Numbered from the stretch's first letter, positions 8,041 to 15,813 are shown. The stretch is 44,012 nt of DNA from Oscillospiraceae bacterium (GCA_015063695.1 SVTQ01000018.1:1-44012); one strand, 5' to 3'. Made by a program: numbers and translations. Notes: generated by a model not told the origin, from the letters alone.

Positions 8041-8069
8041 TTTACAGAAGGGGCGTTTTATGGTAAAAT
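8041..8069 (+). promoter_or_regulatory. Promoter giving a nearly leaderless mRNA
   Basis: TTTACA (8041-8046), 17-nt spacer, TAAAAT (8064-8069) preceded by TATGG. Transcription should start near 8076, which is the A of the next gene's ATG. No Shine-Dalgarno is visible. Confidence 0.6.
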
Positions 8070-8075
8070 TGATTT

Positions 8076-8627
8076 ATGGAAATCAAGAAAAAACTTATAA
8101 CGAGAAGCGGTTGGCTGAGAATTCTTGAGCGCCGCTTTGCCTTATCGGAATTTAAATATCCTTCCCTTTCGGGTGTCGCCGCTCTTATGGAGCTTAAAAA
8201 GGTCAGAGAGCCTCTAATTGCCGAGTTCAGGGGCGAAACTCTCAAAATAGTTGACGACGGCTATTTCTGGCTTCAGATCGCGCCGAGAGGCGAAAACTTC
8301 TGGATAACCGTTATGCTTGACGAGGGCGGAAATATCCTTCAGTATTACTTTGACATAACTGAAAAGAACGTTATAGACGGGGAGAGCTCCCATTTTTACG
8401 ATCTCTTTCTCGACCTTGTGACAATGCCCGACGTCAGGCTTATCACCCTTGACGGGGACGAGCTTGAGGAGGCACTTTCCGAGGGTGTCATAAACGAAGC
8501 GCAGTACAATAAGGCGTGGAGGGTTCTCAGTGAGCTGAAAGAAGCTATTCCCTCTCGATCAAAAGAGCTTGAAGTGTTCTGCAAGGGGTTGTTTGAGAGA
8601 CTGAAAGAAAAAATGAACACAGACTGA
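8076..8627 (+). CDS. DUF402 domain protein
   Basis: A 183-residue soluble protein. The segment WLQIAPRGENFWITVMLDEGGNILQYYFDI followed by FYDLFLDLVTMPD and LDGDELEEALSEGVIN matches DUF402, the fold of nucleoside di/triphosphatases of the Ntdp type and of the FAU-1 RNA-binding domain. The Asp and Glu residues of YYFDI and FLDLVT are those expected to bind metal. Activity as a nucleotide phosphatase is plausible but not shown. The only reasonable start is ATG 8076; it has no ribosome binding site and coincides with the predicted transcription start, so it may be translated leaderless. Divergent from the PAP2 gene. Confidence 0.8.
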   Translation: MEIKKKLITRSGWLRILERRFALSEFKYPSLSGVAALMELKKVREPLIAEFRGETLKIVDDGYFWLQIAPRGENFWITVMLDEGGNILQYYFDITEKNVIDGESSHFYDLFLDLVTMPDVRLITLDGDELEEALSEGVINEAQYNKAWRVLSELKEAIPSRSKELEVFCKGLFERLKEKMNTD

Positions 8628-8699
8628 TAATATACAATAACGAAGAAGACTACAGAAGCACCTCAAAGTTATTCTGCCAAGAGCATCGACTTTTCTAAA

Positions 8700-8845
8700 T
8701 ATACCGATATGTGTCATAATTTGTCTCCTTTTATATTTGCCTGTTAGACAAAGTGTTCTGCTATACGTCTATATTACACTAAGCTAAATAACATATTTTG
8801 TCGTTTTTAGTCGTCAAAAAGAAAAAATAAGTCGACATATTATGA
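8700..8845. other. AT-rich gap with repeated TTTGTC/GACAAA motifs
   Basis: TTTGTCT (8720-8726) and AGACAAA (8746-8752) form a perfect 7-bp inverted repeat. Further TTTTGTCG, GTCAAAA and ATGACAAAA copies follow up to 8850. The repeated motif could be a regulator's binding site, perhaps of the adjacent XRE protein, but nothing proves this. No gene is seen. Confidence 0.3.
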
Positions 8846-8847
8846 CA

Positions 8848-8875
8848 AAAGCCGGCCCGTAAGAAGGTCGGCTTT
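8848..8875 (-). terminator. Terminator of the XRE gene
   Basis: AAAGCCGGCC (8848-8857) pairs with GGTCGGCTTT (8866-8875), one G-U pair. On the minus strand it is followed by TTTTGTC and begins 6 nt after the regulator's stop codon. Confidence 0.75.
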
Positions 8876-8880
8876 ATTAT

Positions 8881-9204
8881 TCAATCCAAGCTTTTGATGT
8901 AAGTATCAATAAGTGCGGCAACACTAAGTCTTTGTTTCGGTGTCAGCGCATCAAGCTTTCTTGTGATATCACTATAGACGATATTTTTACCTGCTTCGAT
9001 CTCTCCACTGAGAATAAAATCCGCAGATGCGTTCAACGTATCAATCATTTTGATAAACAAACTAAGACTGGGAAATTTTGCTCCCCGTTCAATATCGGAA
9101 ATATAAGTTGTTCCAACGTCAAGCTTCTCTGCAAGTAATTCTTGAGTCAGCTTTGCCGCAAGTCTCGCTTCACGCAGACGGGCACCGATCTCTACTCTGT
9201 CCAT
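8881..9204 (-). CDS. XRE-family transcriptional regulator
   Basis: A 107-residue protein. Residues 5-65 form a Cro/CI helix-turn-helix: ARLREARLAAKLTQELLAEKLDVGTTYISDIERGAKFPSLSLF, with the recognition helix around TTYISDIERG. The C-terminal 40 residues are helical and probably dimerise. It stands alone with its own promoter (TTACAC/TATACT at 9274-9246) and terminator. AAGGAGG lies 8 nt before the start. No restriction-modification or toxin partner is adjacent; its targets are not known. Confidence 0.88.
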   Translation of the reverse strand: MDRVEIGARLREARLAAKLTQELLAEKLDVGTTYISDIERGAKFPSLSLFIKMIDTLNASADFILSGEIEAGKNIVYSDITRKLDALTPKQRLSVAALIDTYIKSLD

Positions 9205-9245
9205 ATTATAGCCTCCTTCACAAATAGCAGAATAATTATATGAAT

Positions 9246-9274
9246 AGTATAAGTTTATTCGTGCTTTTGTGTAA
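9246..9274 (-). promoter_or_regulatory. Promoter of the XRE regulator
   Basis: On the minus strand TTACAC (9274-9269), 17-nt spacer, TATACT (9251-9246). GAATA/TATTC (9242-9260) brackets the -10, a possible autoregulatory site. Confidence 0.6.
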
Positions 9275-9299
9275 TAAGCTATAAGTAGAATAGTTCGTC

Positions 9300-9603
9300 T
9301 ATTTGTAGATATCAGAACAAAGATTTTATAAATATCGGAGGATTTCGGCCTACCCCAAGGGAACTACTTCGCTTCGCTCAGTGGGCCTGCGGGGACGGAT
9401 GTTATAAACCGCTCGTTTTTAGGGGTGTTTCGCTCCTGTAGGAGCGACCAAAGGTACCCTTTGGAAACCTTGAACGCATAGGTCTTTCGACCTCTATGGA
9501 GGTCGACTCGGGGCGCTGCCCCAAGACCCCGCAAGCTTCCCCATGCACCCCAAACATTCAGAGAATGTTTGAGGACCTCGGGTGAAAAACTTGACTAAAA
9601 CTT
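9300..9603. repeat. Composite of nested repeats
   Basis: From left: a module CTACCCCAAGGG...CTTCGCTTCGCTCAG (9351-9392) that recurs at 13832-13869 and 26951-26990; then the block GGTGTTTCGCTCCTG / GGAGCGACCAAA, shared with 31014-31050; a GGGGCGCTGCCCC hairpin; and the right-hand motif AAGCTT...CTTGACTAAAAC, shared with 31170-31200. A GTCCTC-type hairpin (9546-9579, stem CAAACATTC/GAATGTTTG) interrupts the right-hand motif. No gene is seen. Confidence 0.6.
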
Positions 9604-10401
9604 TTATAAGGAGTTACACCATTTAACGCTTTCTTCCGTCCACGTCATGACGTCGGGGTGGAGTAAGCTTCCCTTCTCGTCGGTATAGTCGGCAAGGGCA
9701 AGTCCGTGGTCGCCCTTCGGGAACACGTGAAGCTCGAAGGGAATGCCGCAGTCTGCCATGGCATGGGCAAGAAGGAGGCTGTTCTGTACGGGGACCGTTG
9801 TATCGTCGGCAGTTGTCCAGATATAGGCAGGGACGGTCCTTTCGGACACGTGGAGGTAGGGTGAGAAGGCGCGGCGCTTCTCCTCCGTCGCCTCTCCCTG
9901 ACAGACGGCAACCGTACATTCCTCGTGGTTATAGGGGCGCACAAGAGACACCCAGGGGTATGCAAGTATCATGCCGAAGGGCTTATTTGCGCCCTCCTTC
10001 ATATCATTATAGGGTTTTGCCTCCTCGGTGTGCCACATAGTTCCAAGCGCGCACGCAAGGTGGCCGCCTGCGGAAAAGCCGCAGAGGAATATTCTGTCTG
10101 CATCAACGCCGTATTTTGCGGCGTTTTCTTTTATATGGATAACTGCGAGGGAGGCTTCCTTCAAGGGCTCGGGAAAATATCCGTCGGGCATGATGGTATA
10201 ATTCAGAACAAAGCACTTGAAGCCGTCCTTCGCGTATCTTTCGGCGATGGGGGCTTTTTCGCGGTCGGAAAGGAACCAATATGCTCCGCCGGGCATGATA
10301 AGCATGGCGGGGGCGTTGTCCTTTGTTTCATTTTCAAAAGAATGTACCTCAAGGGTAACCTTTTCGTTTTCCGGTTTTAAATAAATGGTTTCTGTTATCA
10401 T
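9604..10401 (-). CDS. Alpha/beta hydrolase (esterase/lipase, BD-FAE-like)
   Basis: A 265-residue cytoplasmic hydrolase. The oxyanion motif is LIMPGGAYWFLS (about residue 34), the nucleophile elbow GFSAGGH (Ser about residue 110), the acid is in TADDTTVPV (about 220) and the His in PKGDHGLAL (about 243). This is the acetyl-xylan-esterase/carboxylesterase group (BD-FAE); substrate unknown. It lies 13 nt after the DUF6873 gene and is probably cotranscribed with it. The start at 10401 is preceded by GGAAG. Confidence 0.85.
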   Translation of the reverse strand: MITETIYLKPENEKVTLEVHSFENETKDNAPAMLIMPGGAYWFLSDREKAPIAERYAKDGFKCFVLNYTIMPDGYFPEPLKEASLAVIHIKENAAKYGVDADRIFLCGFSAGGHLACALGTMWHTEEAKPYNDMKEGANKPFGMILAYPWVSLVRPYNHEECTVAVCQGEATEEKRRAFSPYLHVSERTVPAYIWTTADDTTVPVQNSLLLAHAMADCGIPFELHVFPKGDHGLALADYTDEKGSLLHPDVMTWTEESVKWCNSL

Positions 10402-10414
10402 TTTTCTTCCTCAA

Positions 10415-11116
10415 TTAAATAAATTTTATCCCGCCGAAGTCGGTGAGCTTTCCTTCAAAGAGGGGACAAAGGGTGATATTCTTTTTCCGAAGGAGCGCTT
10501 TAAGCTCGCCGAAGCCTTGAAGCTCTCCGAAGGTATAGAGAACTCCGTCAAGATAGGCCGTAGCACCTCCGATAAAGCCCGTGTCGTAGGGCTCGAGTAC
10601 AACTGAGCCTGCTTCGACTTCAAGGGCAGGAAGGCGGCCCTTTGCGGCTTCTAAAATTCCGCGGTCGGCGGTGACTGCGGTGTCAGAGAGAAGAAGTGTG
10701 GAGCAGGCGGTATACCCCTGCTTTACGTTTACCGCTTCAAGTCCTATCTCCTTTGCCGCCGCAAGTACCTCGGGGGCTGTATATTTTAAGTTCCCGAAAA
10801 TATACCTGTCGGTGACAAGGACGTTGAAGCCCGTATCATGGGGATACTTCTCACCTCTCGGGGCTTCGGACAGAACCGCTTCAAGGCCGAGGCGGTCACA
10901 CATTTCCTTCATAAAATATATATTCTCTCTATAGTAGTCCCCGTCGCAGATAAGCTTATTACCGATTACCGTCAGTATCATATCGGGATGATGGCAGACG
11001 GGGTCGGCAAGCTTTTTGTCGGGAGGGAGAAGATATACCTTGAAGGTTTCTTCAAGTTTTTTTATGCCCTCGGGGGGGAGTTTTTCCGAACAGAGGGCGA
11101 TGGTTTGTTTGGTCAT
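10415..11116 (-). CDS. DUF6873 family protein (guanidino-modifying-enzyme-like fold)
   Basis: A 233-residue protein. Two related halves are visible, GFNVLVTDRYIFGNLKYTAPEVL and DTGFIGGATAYLDGVLYTFGEL, with QGYTACSTLLLSDTAVTADRGI between them. This matches the clostridial DUF6873 family, whose fold resembles arginine deiminases/amidinotransferases. No function is established. The frame is open upstream to 11239, but that part translates the mini-hairpin array; AAAGGA lies 6 nt before ATG 11116, so that is the start. First gene of a two-gene unit with the esterase. Confidence 0.75.
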   Translation of the reverse strand: MTKQTIALCSEKLPPEGIKKLEETFKVYLLPPDKKLADPVCHHPDMILTVIGNKLICDGDYYRENIYFMKEMCDRLGLEAVLSEAPRGEKYPHDTGFNVLVTDRYIFGNLKYTAPEVLAAAKEIGLEAVNVKQGYTACSTLLLSDTAVTADRGILEAAKGRLPALEVEAGSVVLEPYDTGFIGGATAYLDGVLYTFGELQGFGELKALLRKKNITLCPLFEGKLTDFGGIKFI

Positions 11117-11139
11117 TTTCATTCCTTTGATTGGGCGAT

Positions 11140-11250
11140 ATATTTGCCATAGGCAAATGCGATATGCTCTACGAGCGCGATATGTCCCTTCGGGACGCGA
11201 TATGTTTTCTGCGAAGCAGAAAACGCAGAGTGTAGACAAAGTCTACACTC
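11140..11250. repeat. Mini-hairpin array with GCGATATG linkers
   Basis: Five short palindromes in a row: ATTTGC/GCAAAT, GCTC/GAGC, GTCCC/GGGAC, GTTTTCTGC/GCAGAAAAC, AGAGTGTAGAC/GTCTACACTCT. The first four are separated by GCGATATG, the complement of the CATATCGC linkers at 24679 and 26860. One stem (GTTTTCTGC/GCAGAAAAC) recurs at 11458-11478. Confidence 0.7.
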
Positions 11251-11268
11251 TGACCCAGACTGAGAGAA

Positions 11269-11450
11269 ACGCAGGTAGATTTGGCGATTTTTTCCTCGTC
11301 AGCGTAGTAATCTACGGTAGAGGGAAAAACTCGCCGAAAGCAGATGTGGTGGGCTTTTGCCCACCTTTTCAATGTCAAATGATTTTATCAAGAAAGATTT
11401 GCTTCATTCAAGGTTTTCTGCTCACATCTGCGTTATACCAAGTTTGTCTT
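11269..11450. repeat. Large structured intergenic element
   Basis: AACGCAG near 11270 pairs with CTGCGTT near 11425-11431. Inside are a long imperfect hairpin (TTTGGCGATTTTTTCCTC with GAGGGAAAAACTCGCCGAAA, 11280-11336), GGTGGGC/GCCCACC (11347-11365), and GCAGATGTG, which can pair with CACATCTGC. No long open frame. It may be a folded RNA or a non-autonomous element; direction is uncertain. Confidence 0.45.
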
Positions 11451-11481
11451 CGGTCTGTGTTTTCTGCGAAGCAGAAAACGC

Positions 11482-11515
11482 TGAAAGAGCAGGTACTAAA
11501 AGTCCTGCTCTTTCA
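11482..11515 (-). terminator. Hairpin after rpmB
   Basis: TGAAAGAGCAGG (11482-11493) pairs perfectly with CCTGCTCTTTCA (11504-11515). It lies 34 nt downstream of the rpmB stop codon. The U-tract is poor. Confidence 0.6.
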
Positions 11516-11548
11516 ACTATTCAGTTAACCCAAAAAGTAAATCGCAAA

Positions 11549-11734
11549 TTATGCGCGTTCTACCTTGCCGGATCTGAGGCAACGGGAACATACAGACACT
11601 GTTGTGTGTGTACCGTTAACAACTGCCTTTACCTTTCTGATGTTGGGTTTCCATGCTCTGTTTGTTCTACGATGTGAGTGAGAAACATTCTGACCGAATG
11701 TAACGCCCTTACCGCAAATGCAACACTTTGCCAT
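11549..11734 (-). CDS. rpmB: 50S ribosomal protein L28
   Basis: A 61-residue L28 of the zinc-binding type: CCIC near the N terminus and CSRC near residue 52 provide four Cys. The conserved GNNVSHSHRRTNR-like core appears as GQNVSHSHRRTNRAWKPNI. It belongs to the large ribosomal subunit. GGAGGTGG precedes the start by 8 nt and a clear promoter lies at 11820-11792. It is transcribed alone, as is common for this gene. Confidence 0.97.
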   Translation of the reverse strand: MAKCCICGKGVTFGQNVSHSHRRTNRAWKPNIRKVKAVVNGTHTTVSVCSRCLRSGKVERA

Positions 11735-11791
11735 CTCAAGCCACCTCCGTTTTTATATAGTTATTTATTATTTTTCAAATCAACATTTTAG

Positions 11792-11820
11792 AGTATACCA
11801 CAACAAAACACAAAAATCAA
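11792..11820 (-). promoter_or_regulatory. Promoter of rpmB
   Basis: On the minus strand TTGATT (11820-11815), 17-nt spacer ending TGTGG, TATACT (11797-11792). Confidence 0.75.
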
Positions 11821-11829
11821 TACCTTTTT

Positions 11830-13431
11830 TCATTTTGTCTGAATTTTTTTCTGAATGTCCGAAAGGGACAATCCGTACTTGTTTGCGATGTCTGCGGCGT
11901 AGCTCTTTCCGTCGGGGGATGCACGTCTCACCTTGAAGCTTCTCTCCCCTTCCGTGATGTCCGCAACGAGGCTGTCAACGGGCACTCCGCCTGCGTTTTT
12001 GCAGGATGCGTTTATCTCATCAAGGCGAGATGCCAGGTCATGAAGATGGGTTGAGAACAGGGCGCGGCAACCGACGATGGAGAAGCCCTGAAGGACTTCC
12101 GATGCAATATAGGAGGCTTCATAGGAGCCCGTTGAGGAAAGAGACTCGTCAAGAAGCACGAGGCTGTCCTTTGTGACAAAAGAAAATATCTCCGAGAGAC
12201 GGGCACATTCCTCGCCCAGCCTGCCCATGTTCACCGTTTCGTCGCTTCCTGCAGGGAAATGGCAGAAGACGTTATCGCACAGTGTCATCTCAAGCTCCTC
12301 GGCGCAAACGGGAAGCCCGAGGGCGCACATCACCGCCGCAAGGCCGGCAGCGCAGGTGATAACGCTCTTACCGCCTCTGTTGGGACCTGTGATAATATAT
12401 ATTCCCGCATTTTCGTCAAACTCAAGATCATTGGGAACCATCTCTCCCTCTGTTTTAAGGGCGATAACGGGGTTTGTCAGCCCTTTCGCTCTGAAAACGG
12501 GGTTGTCGGAATTTGATATTACGGGGTAAGTGAGGGTAAGTCCTCTTTTTTCAAGGCGGTCTATAAGACTCTGCGCCTTAGTTACGAACTCTATCTCGGG
12601 GAGAAGGCGGAGCAGAAAATCCGTATTTTCGAGAACGTAGGAGCAGACTGCCTTCTTCCATGCCTTCATATTGCTCTTGAAGACGTGGGAAATGGCGCCG
12701 TTCATGGCTATCGCCATGGCGCTCTGCTCGTTATCGCTCATGGTCTTATTAAAGGGGATAAGGGGAGCGATGCAGGACGTTTCGCTCTTATCGAAATCAA
12801 GGCGGAGTATCTTTTCAAGAGTTTTGCCCGAGGAGAATTTCTCATTATTTATGGAGAGAACTCCCGCGCTTTCGGGGCGCAGTGTCCCGTCAAGGTTAAC
12901 TCCCACCGTCACGCTCTTTATCTCGCGCACTCTGTCTGTCATGGCGGAGAGCTTTTTATTTATTTCCTTATAGTATTCGCTCTCGTAAAGCTCTGATACT
13001 CTTTCGGCAAAGGCTTTGAATGCCGCGCCCTCGAATTTTTCTTTGAGGGGAAGAAGCTCCTCTCCCAGTATCTCAAGCAGGGACAGATAGAGCTCTACCT
13101 CGGTTATGCTGTAGAGGTAGCTGTCTGTCGTTCCCTCAGAGGAAGAACCGAGCTTCCTGAGGGACGCTATATCCTGAAGGATGGGCACGCATTTCTTAAG
13201 AGTTGCCACGGCTTCGGGGCATTTTGTAACGTCGCGCACGGTCTCCTGTCTGTAAAGAACGGTTTCTCTGTCATTTGAAAGAAAGTCCGAAAGACGGGCG
13301 CTTCTCAGCTCAAAGAGGGTGTCTGCCTCCAGTGCTTCCACTGCTGAAGCTGACAGGCTCATTTCGCCGTCCCATTCCTTTCCCGAGGGATAAAGAAGGC
13401 TGAGGTCAGTTAAGCCTTTGTTCTCTGTCAT
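11830..13431 (-). CDS. MutS-family ATPase without mismatch-recognition domain
   Basis: A 533-residue protein. The C-terminal third is a MutS ATPase: Walker A GPNRGGKSV (about residue 347), Walker B LVLLDESLSSTGSYEAS, and STHLHDLA. The N-terminal part is helical, like MutS core domain III, but there is no domain I with the F-x-E mismatch motif and no C-terminal Smr nuclease of MutS2. It resembles the clostridial MutS-related proteins of unknown role rather than MutS itself. Promoter TTGAAG/TAAAAT at 13497-13469; AAGGAGAG precedes the ATG. Transcribed alone. Confidence 0.82.
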   Translation of the reverse strand: MTENKGLTDLSLLYPSGKEWDGEMSLSASAVEALEADTLFELRSARLSDFLSNDRETVLYRQETVRDVTKCPEAVATLKKCVPILQDIASLRKLGSSSEGTTDSYLYSITEVELYLSLLEILGEELLPLKEKFEGAAFKAFAERVSELYESEYYKEINKKLSAMTDRVREIKSVTVGVNLDGTLRPESAGVLSINNEKFSSGKTLEKILRLDFDKSETSCIAPLIPFNKTMSDNEQSAMAIAMNGAISHVFKSNMKAWKKAVCSYVLENTDFLLRLLPEIEFVTKAQSLIDRLEKRGLTLTYPVISNSDNPVFRAKGLTNPVIALKTEGEMVPNDLEFDENAGIYIITGPNRGGKSVITCAAGLAAVMCALGLPVCAEELEMTLCDNVFCHFPAGSDETVNMGRLGEECARLSEIFSFVTKDSLVLLDESLSSTGSYEASYIASEVLQGFSIVGCRALFSTHLHDLASRLDEINASCKNAGGVPVDSLVADITEGERSFKVRRASPDGKSYAADIANKYGLSLSDIQKKIQTK

Positions 13432-13468
13432 GGCCTTTTCTCTCCTTAAAATTTTACTTGCAAGTTAT

Positions 13469-13497
13469 ATTTTAACATAAAGTATGGCTACCTTCAA
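13469..13497 (-). promoter_or_regulatory. Promoter of the MutS-like gene
   Basis: On the minus strand TTGAAG (13497-13492), 17-nt spacer, TAAAAT (13474-13469). Confidence 0.65.
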
Positions 13498-13536
13498 GAT
13501 TGTTTCGGAAATTTTCATATAAAATAATATATGTGG

Positions 13537-13565
13537 TTGTAAAGAAGGGGGAATTGTGGTAGAAT
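13537..13565 (+). promoter_or_regulatory. Promoter-like block without a following gene
   Basis: TTGTAA (13537-13542), 17-nt spacer with GGGGGAATTGTGG, TAGAAT (13560-13565). The same block occurs at 16105-16133 in front of the isomerase gene. Here it points into intergenic DNA, and no plus-strand gene follows before 16238. Confidence 0.55.
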
Positions 13566-13590
13566 TTTAAGAGATGGCGGACGACTGCAA

Positions 13591-13629
13591 GGGGTCCTCA
13601 AACATTCTGCATGAATGTTTGGGGTTCTC
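13591..13629 (+). repeat. GTCCTC-type hairpin repeat
   Basis: GGGGTCCTC, stem CAAACATTC / GAATGTTTG, loop TGCAT, then GGGGTTCTC. Confidence 0.75.
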
Positions 13630-13635
13630 GGAGTG

Positions 13636-13882
13636 GTCGCCCATACGGGTATCACGTTGGTCGTTCATTTGTAGGGGCGATTTACCCCAAGGGTACTCCT
13701 TCTGCAAACTACAACAAATCACTCGACCAACACCGTAGGGGAGGGGTTCCCCCTTCCGCCAAAAAACGTGCCTCCGAGGAGACACGTTTTTGTACTCATA
13801 ACGATGCGAAGCATCTTATAGGCGGGCGGATAGGCGCCCTGAGCGAAGCGAGGAAGTACCCTTGGGGTAATTCCGCCCCTAC
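13636..13882. repeat. REP-derived composite region
   Basis: Contains CGCCCATACGGGTATCACGT...GTAGGGGCG (13638-13679), the REPIN spacer seen also at 17281-17320. A REP with a stem GGCGGA/TTCCGCC ending CCCCTAC (13820-13882) is split by the module GCGCCCTGAGCGAAGCG...GGGGTA (13832-13869). The region ends 12 nt before the LRR gene stop codon. Confidence 0.6.
13763..13793. terminator. Bidirectional terminator-like hairpin
   Basis: AAAACGTG (13763-13770) with CACGTTTT (13783-13790), inner CTCC/GGAG; runs of A and T on both sides. On the minus strand it may end the LRR-dockerin transcript. Confidence 0.55.
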
Positions 13883-13894
13883 AGATAAAGGAAA

Positions 13895-15709
13895 TCATAA
13901 CTCATCTATGACGCCACCGAGGAACTTTCTGAGAAACAAAACGTCCTTGGTCGTGATCTTGCCGTCAAAGTCGGCATCAGCCGCAGAAACGTTGACCTTG
14001 TCACTGCCTACCGCGCCGCCGAGATATTTTCTTATCATAAGAACGTCTTTAGTTGTTATCTTGCCATCGCCGTCAGTATCTCCGAGAACTTCGGGTATTT
14101 CATACTCAAAAATTATTTCCGCGTTTAAAAGAGGATCGTTATTCTCTCCGATTTCAATGCCTTCCCACTGCTCGAATGTTCCGCCGAAATAAACAGTTTC
14201 AAATGATGAGCAGTAATTGAACGCATACTCTCCGATGCTTGTAACGCCGTCGGGAATGGTTATGCTTTTAAGGGAGTCGCAGTAAGCGAACATAAAGGCT
14301 CCAATGCTTGTGATGCCCTTGGGGATGGTTATACTTTCAAGGGATTCGCAGCTGTGGAACATAGAGTCTCCGATGCTTGTAACACTCTCGGGAATGATTA
14401 TGCTTTTAAGGGAAGTGCAGGAAGCGAACGCATAGGCCCCAACGCTTGTAACGCTTTCGGGGATGGTTATGCTTTCAAGGTCTGTGCAGTAATAGAATGC
14501 ATGGTCTTCAATACTTGTAACGCTGTCGGAAATGGTTATGCTTTCAAGGGATAAGCACATAAAGAACGCCAATTGTCCAATGCTTATAACACTCTCCGGA
14601 ACGATCACACTTTCGAGAGAGTGACAGCCGGAGAATGCAGAACCGGCAATACATTTGGTTCCTTCGCGAATAGAATACTCTCCTGAGATTGAAGGATCAG
14701 CTTTTATAAGATAATCTAATAAATATAATGCACCGTTTTCCCATTTTGCATTGTTATCAAAATATACAGTTCCGTTGAACGCAGAGTCTCCAATACTTAT
14801 AACGCTGTCAGGGATCGTTATGCTTATAAGATTGCCGCAATCCTCGAACGCAGAGTCTCCAATGCTTATAACGCCCACAGGGATAGTTATACTTTCAAAG
14901 GAAGAGCAGCTTCTGAACGCATAGTCTCCAATGCTTGTAACGCCCGCAGGGATAGTTATGCTTTCAAGGGAGGAGCAGTCATTGAACACATAGTTTCCAA
15001 TGCTTGTTACAGCCTCCGGAATATTTATGTTTTCAAGGGAGGTGCAGCCATCAAACGCATGGTCTCCAATACTTGTTACACTCTCGGGAATAGTTATACT
15101 TTTAAGGAATTCACAGCTATAGAACGCATAGTTTCCAATGCTTGTAACGCCTTCGGGTATAACTATATCCGTTACAACCTCCCCGTTCAGATAGAGCTTC
15201 TTTGCATAAAACAAAGGATTAGAACGAAAATTTTCGAAGTCAATATTACACCACGCCGCAATATCGGCAATATAAACGGCTTCAAGGGAATTGCATCTGT
15301 GGAACGCATCGTATTCAATGCTTGTAATTCCTTCGGGAATGGTTATACTTTCAAAGGAACACTCCGTGAACGCATAGCTTCCAATGCTTGTTACGCTTTC
15401 AGGGATAGTTATGCTTTCAAGAGAGCGACAGTAAGAGAACGAACATTTTCCAATGCTTGTTACACCGTCTTCAATAACAACGTTTTTAATGGAGCTTGTG
15501 TAGCTGTTCCAAGGTGAACTGCCCGTATGAGGGTAGTCAGTCATACTGCCTGTGCCGCTGACGGTAAGGGTTCCTTCATCATCAAGAGTCCACGTAAGGT
15601 TATCGCCGCAGGTGCCGGAAGTTGCCGCCGCTACGGGTAACACCGTAAAGGGAACGGATGAGATAAGGAGCATGATGATCAAGATTATTGACAAGATGCG
15701 CTTTTTCAT
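13895..15709 (-). CDS. Secreted BspA-like leucine-rich-repeat protein with C-terminal dockerin
   Basis: A 604-residue exported protein. Residues 1-29 are a signal peptide. After a short CGDNLTWTLDDEGTLTVSGTG segment come about sixteen LRR_5 (BspA/TpLRR) repeats built on SITIPESVTSIGxxAFxxC. The last ~65 residues form a type I dockerin: two Ca-binding loops DTDGDGKITTKDV and DADFDGKITTKDV, each followed by a helix with RKYLGG / RKFLGG. Dockerins dock onto cohesins, so this repeat protein may attach to a scaffoldin on the cell surface. No cohesin or sortase motif is seen here. Strong promoter at 15842-15814 and GGAGG before the ATG. Transcribed alone. Confidence 0.9.
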   Translation of the reverse strand: MKKRILSIILIIMLLISSVPFTVLPVAAATSGTCGDNLTWTLDDEGTLTVSGTGSMTDYPHTGSSPWNSYTSSIKNVVIEDGVTSIGKCSFSYCRSLESITIPESVTSIGSYAFTECSFESITIPEGITSIEYDAFHRCNSLEAVYIADIAAWCNIDFENFRSNPLFYAKKLYLNGEVVTDIVIPEGVTSIGNYAFYSCEFLKSITIPESVTSIGDHAFDGCTSLENINIPEAVTSIGNYVFNDCSSLESITIPAGVTSIGDYAFRSCSSFESITIPVGVISIGDSAFEDCGNLISITIPDSVISIGDSAFNGTVYFDNNAKWENGALYLLDYLIKADPSISGEYSIREGTKCIAGSAFSGCHSLESVIVPESVISIGQLAFFMCLSLESITISDSVTSIEDHAFYYCTDLESITIPESVTSVGAYAFASCTSLKSIIIPESVTSIGDSMFHSCESLESITIPKGITSIGAFMFAYCDSLKSITIPDGVTSIGEYAFNYCSSFETVYFGGTFEQWEGIEIGENNDPLLNAEIIFEYEIPEVLGDTDGDGKITTKDVLMIRKYLGGAVGSDKVNVSAADADFDGKITTKDVLFLRKFLGGVIDEL

Positions 15710-15813
15710 TTTTACCTCCGAGTTGTAATAATAAAATGAAATTCGTGAAGGTTTCCTTTTTCAAATGGCTCAAAGCCACGGGAAGCCGTGTATTATACAT
15801 ATCTTATATTATT

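Larger units (their letters stand above)
13572..13795 (+). ncRNA. Possible small RNA bounded by promoter and terminator
   Basis: The block starts at the predicted start of the orphan promoter and ends at a strong hairpin, AAAACGTG/CACGTTTT with inner CTCC/GGAG, followed by T residues (13763-13792). It contains a GTCCTC hairpin (13591-13629), a REP spacer with GTAGGGGCG (13671-13679) and a further hairpin near 13735-13760. No protein is encoded. It could equally be a chance arrangement of repeats. Confidence 0.3.

Noticed and set aside
8631..8700. Short in-frame open stretch after the DUF402 stop codon (about 24 codons).
   Set aside because: No start codon with a ribosome site; too short to distinguish from chance, though it may be the rest of a decayed gene.
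13895..15709. Plus-strand open frames within the LRR gene.
   Set aside because: They are complements of the regular LRR repeat and have no ribosome sites.
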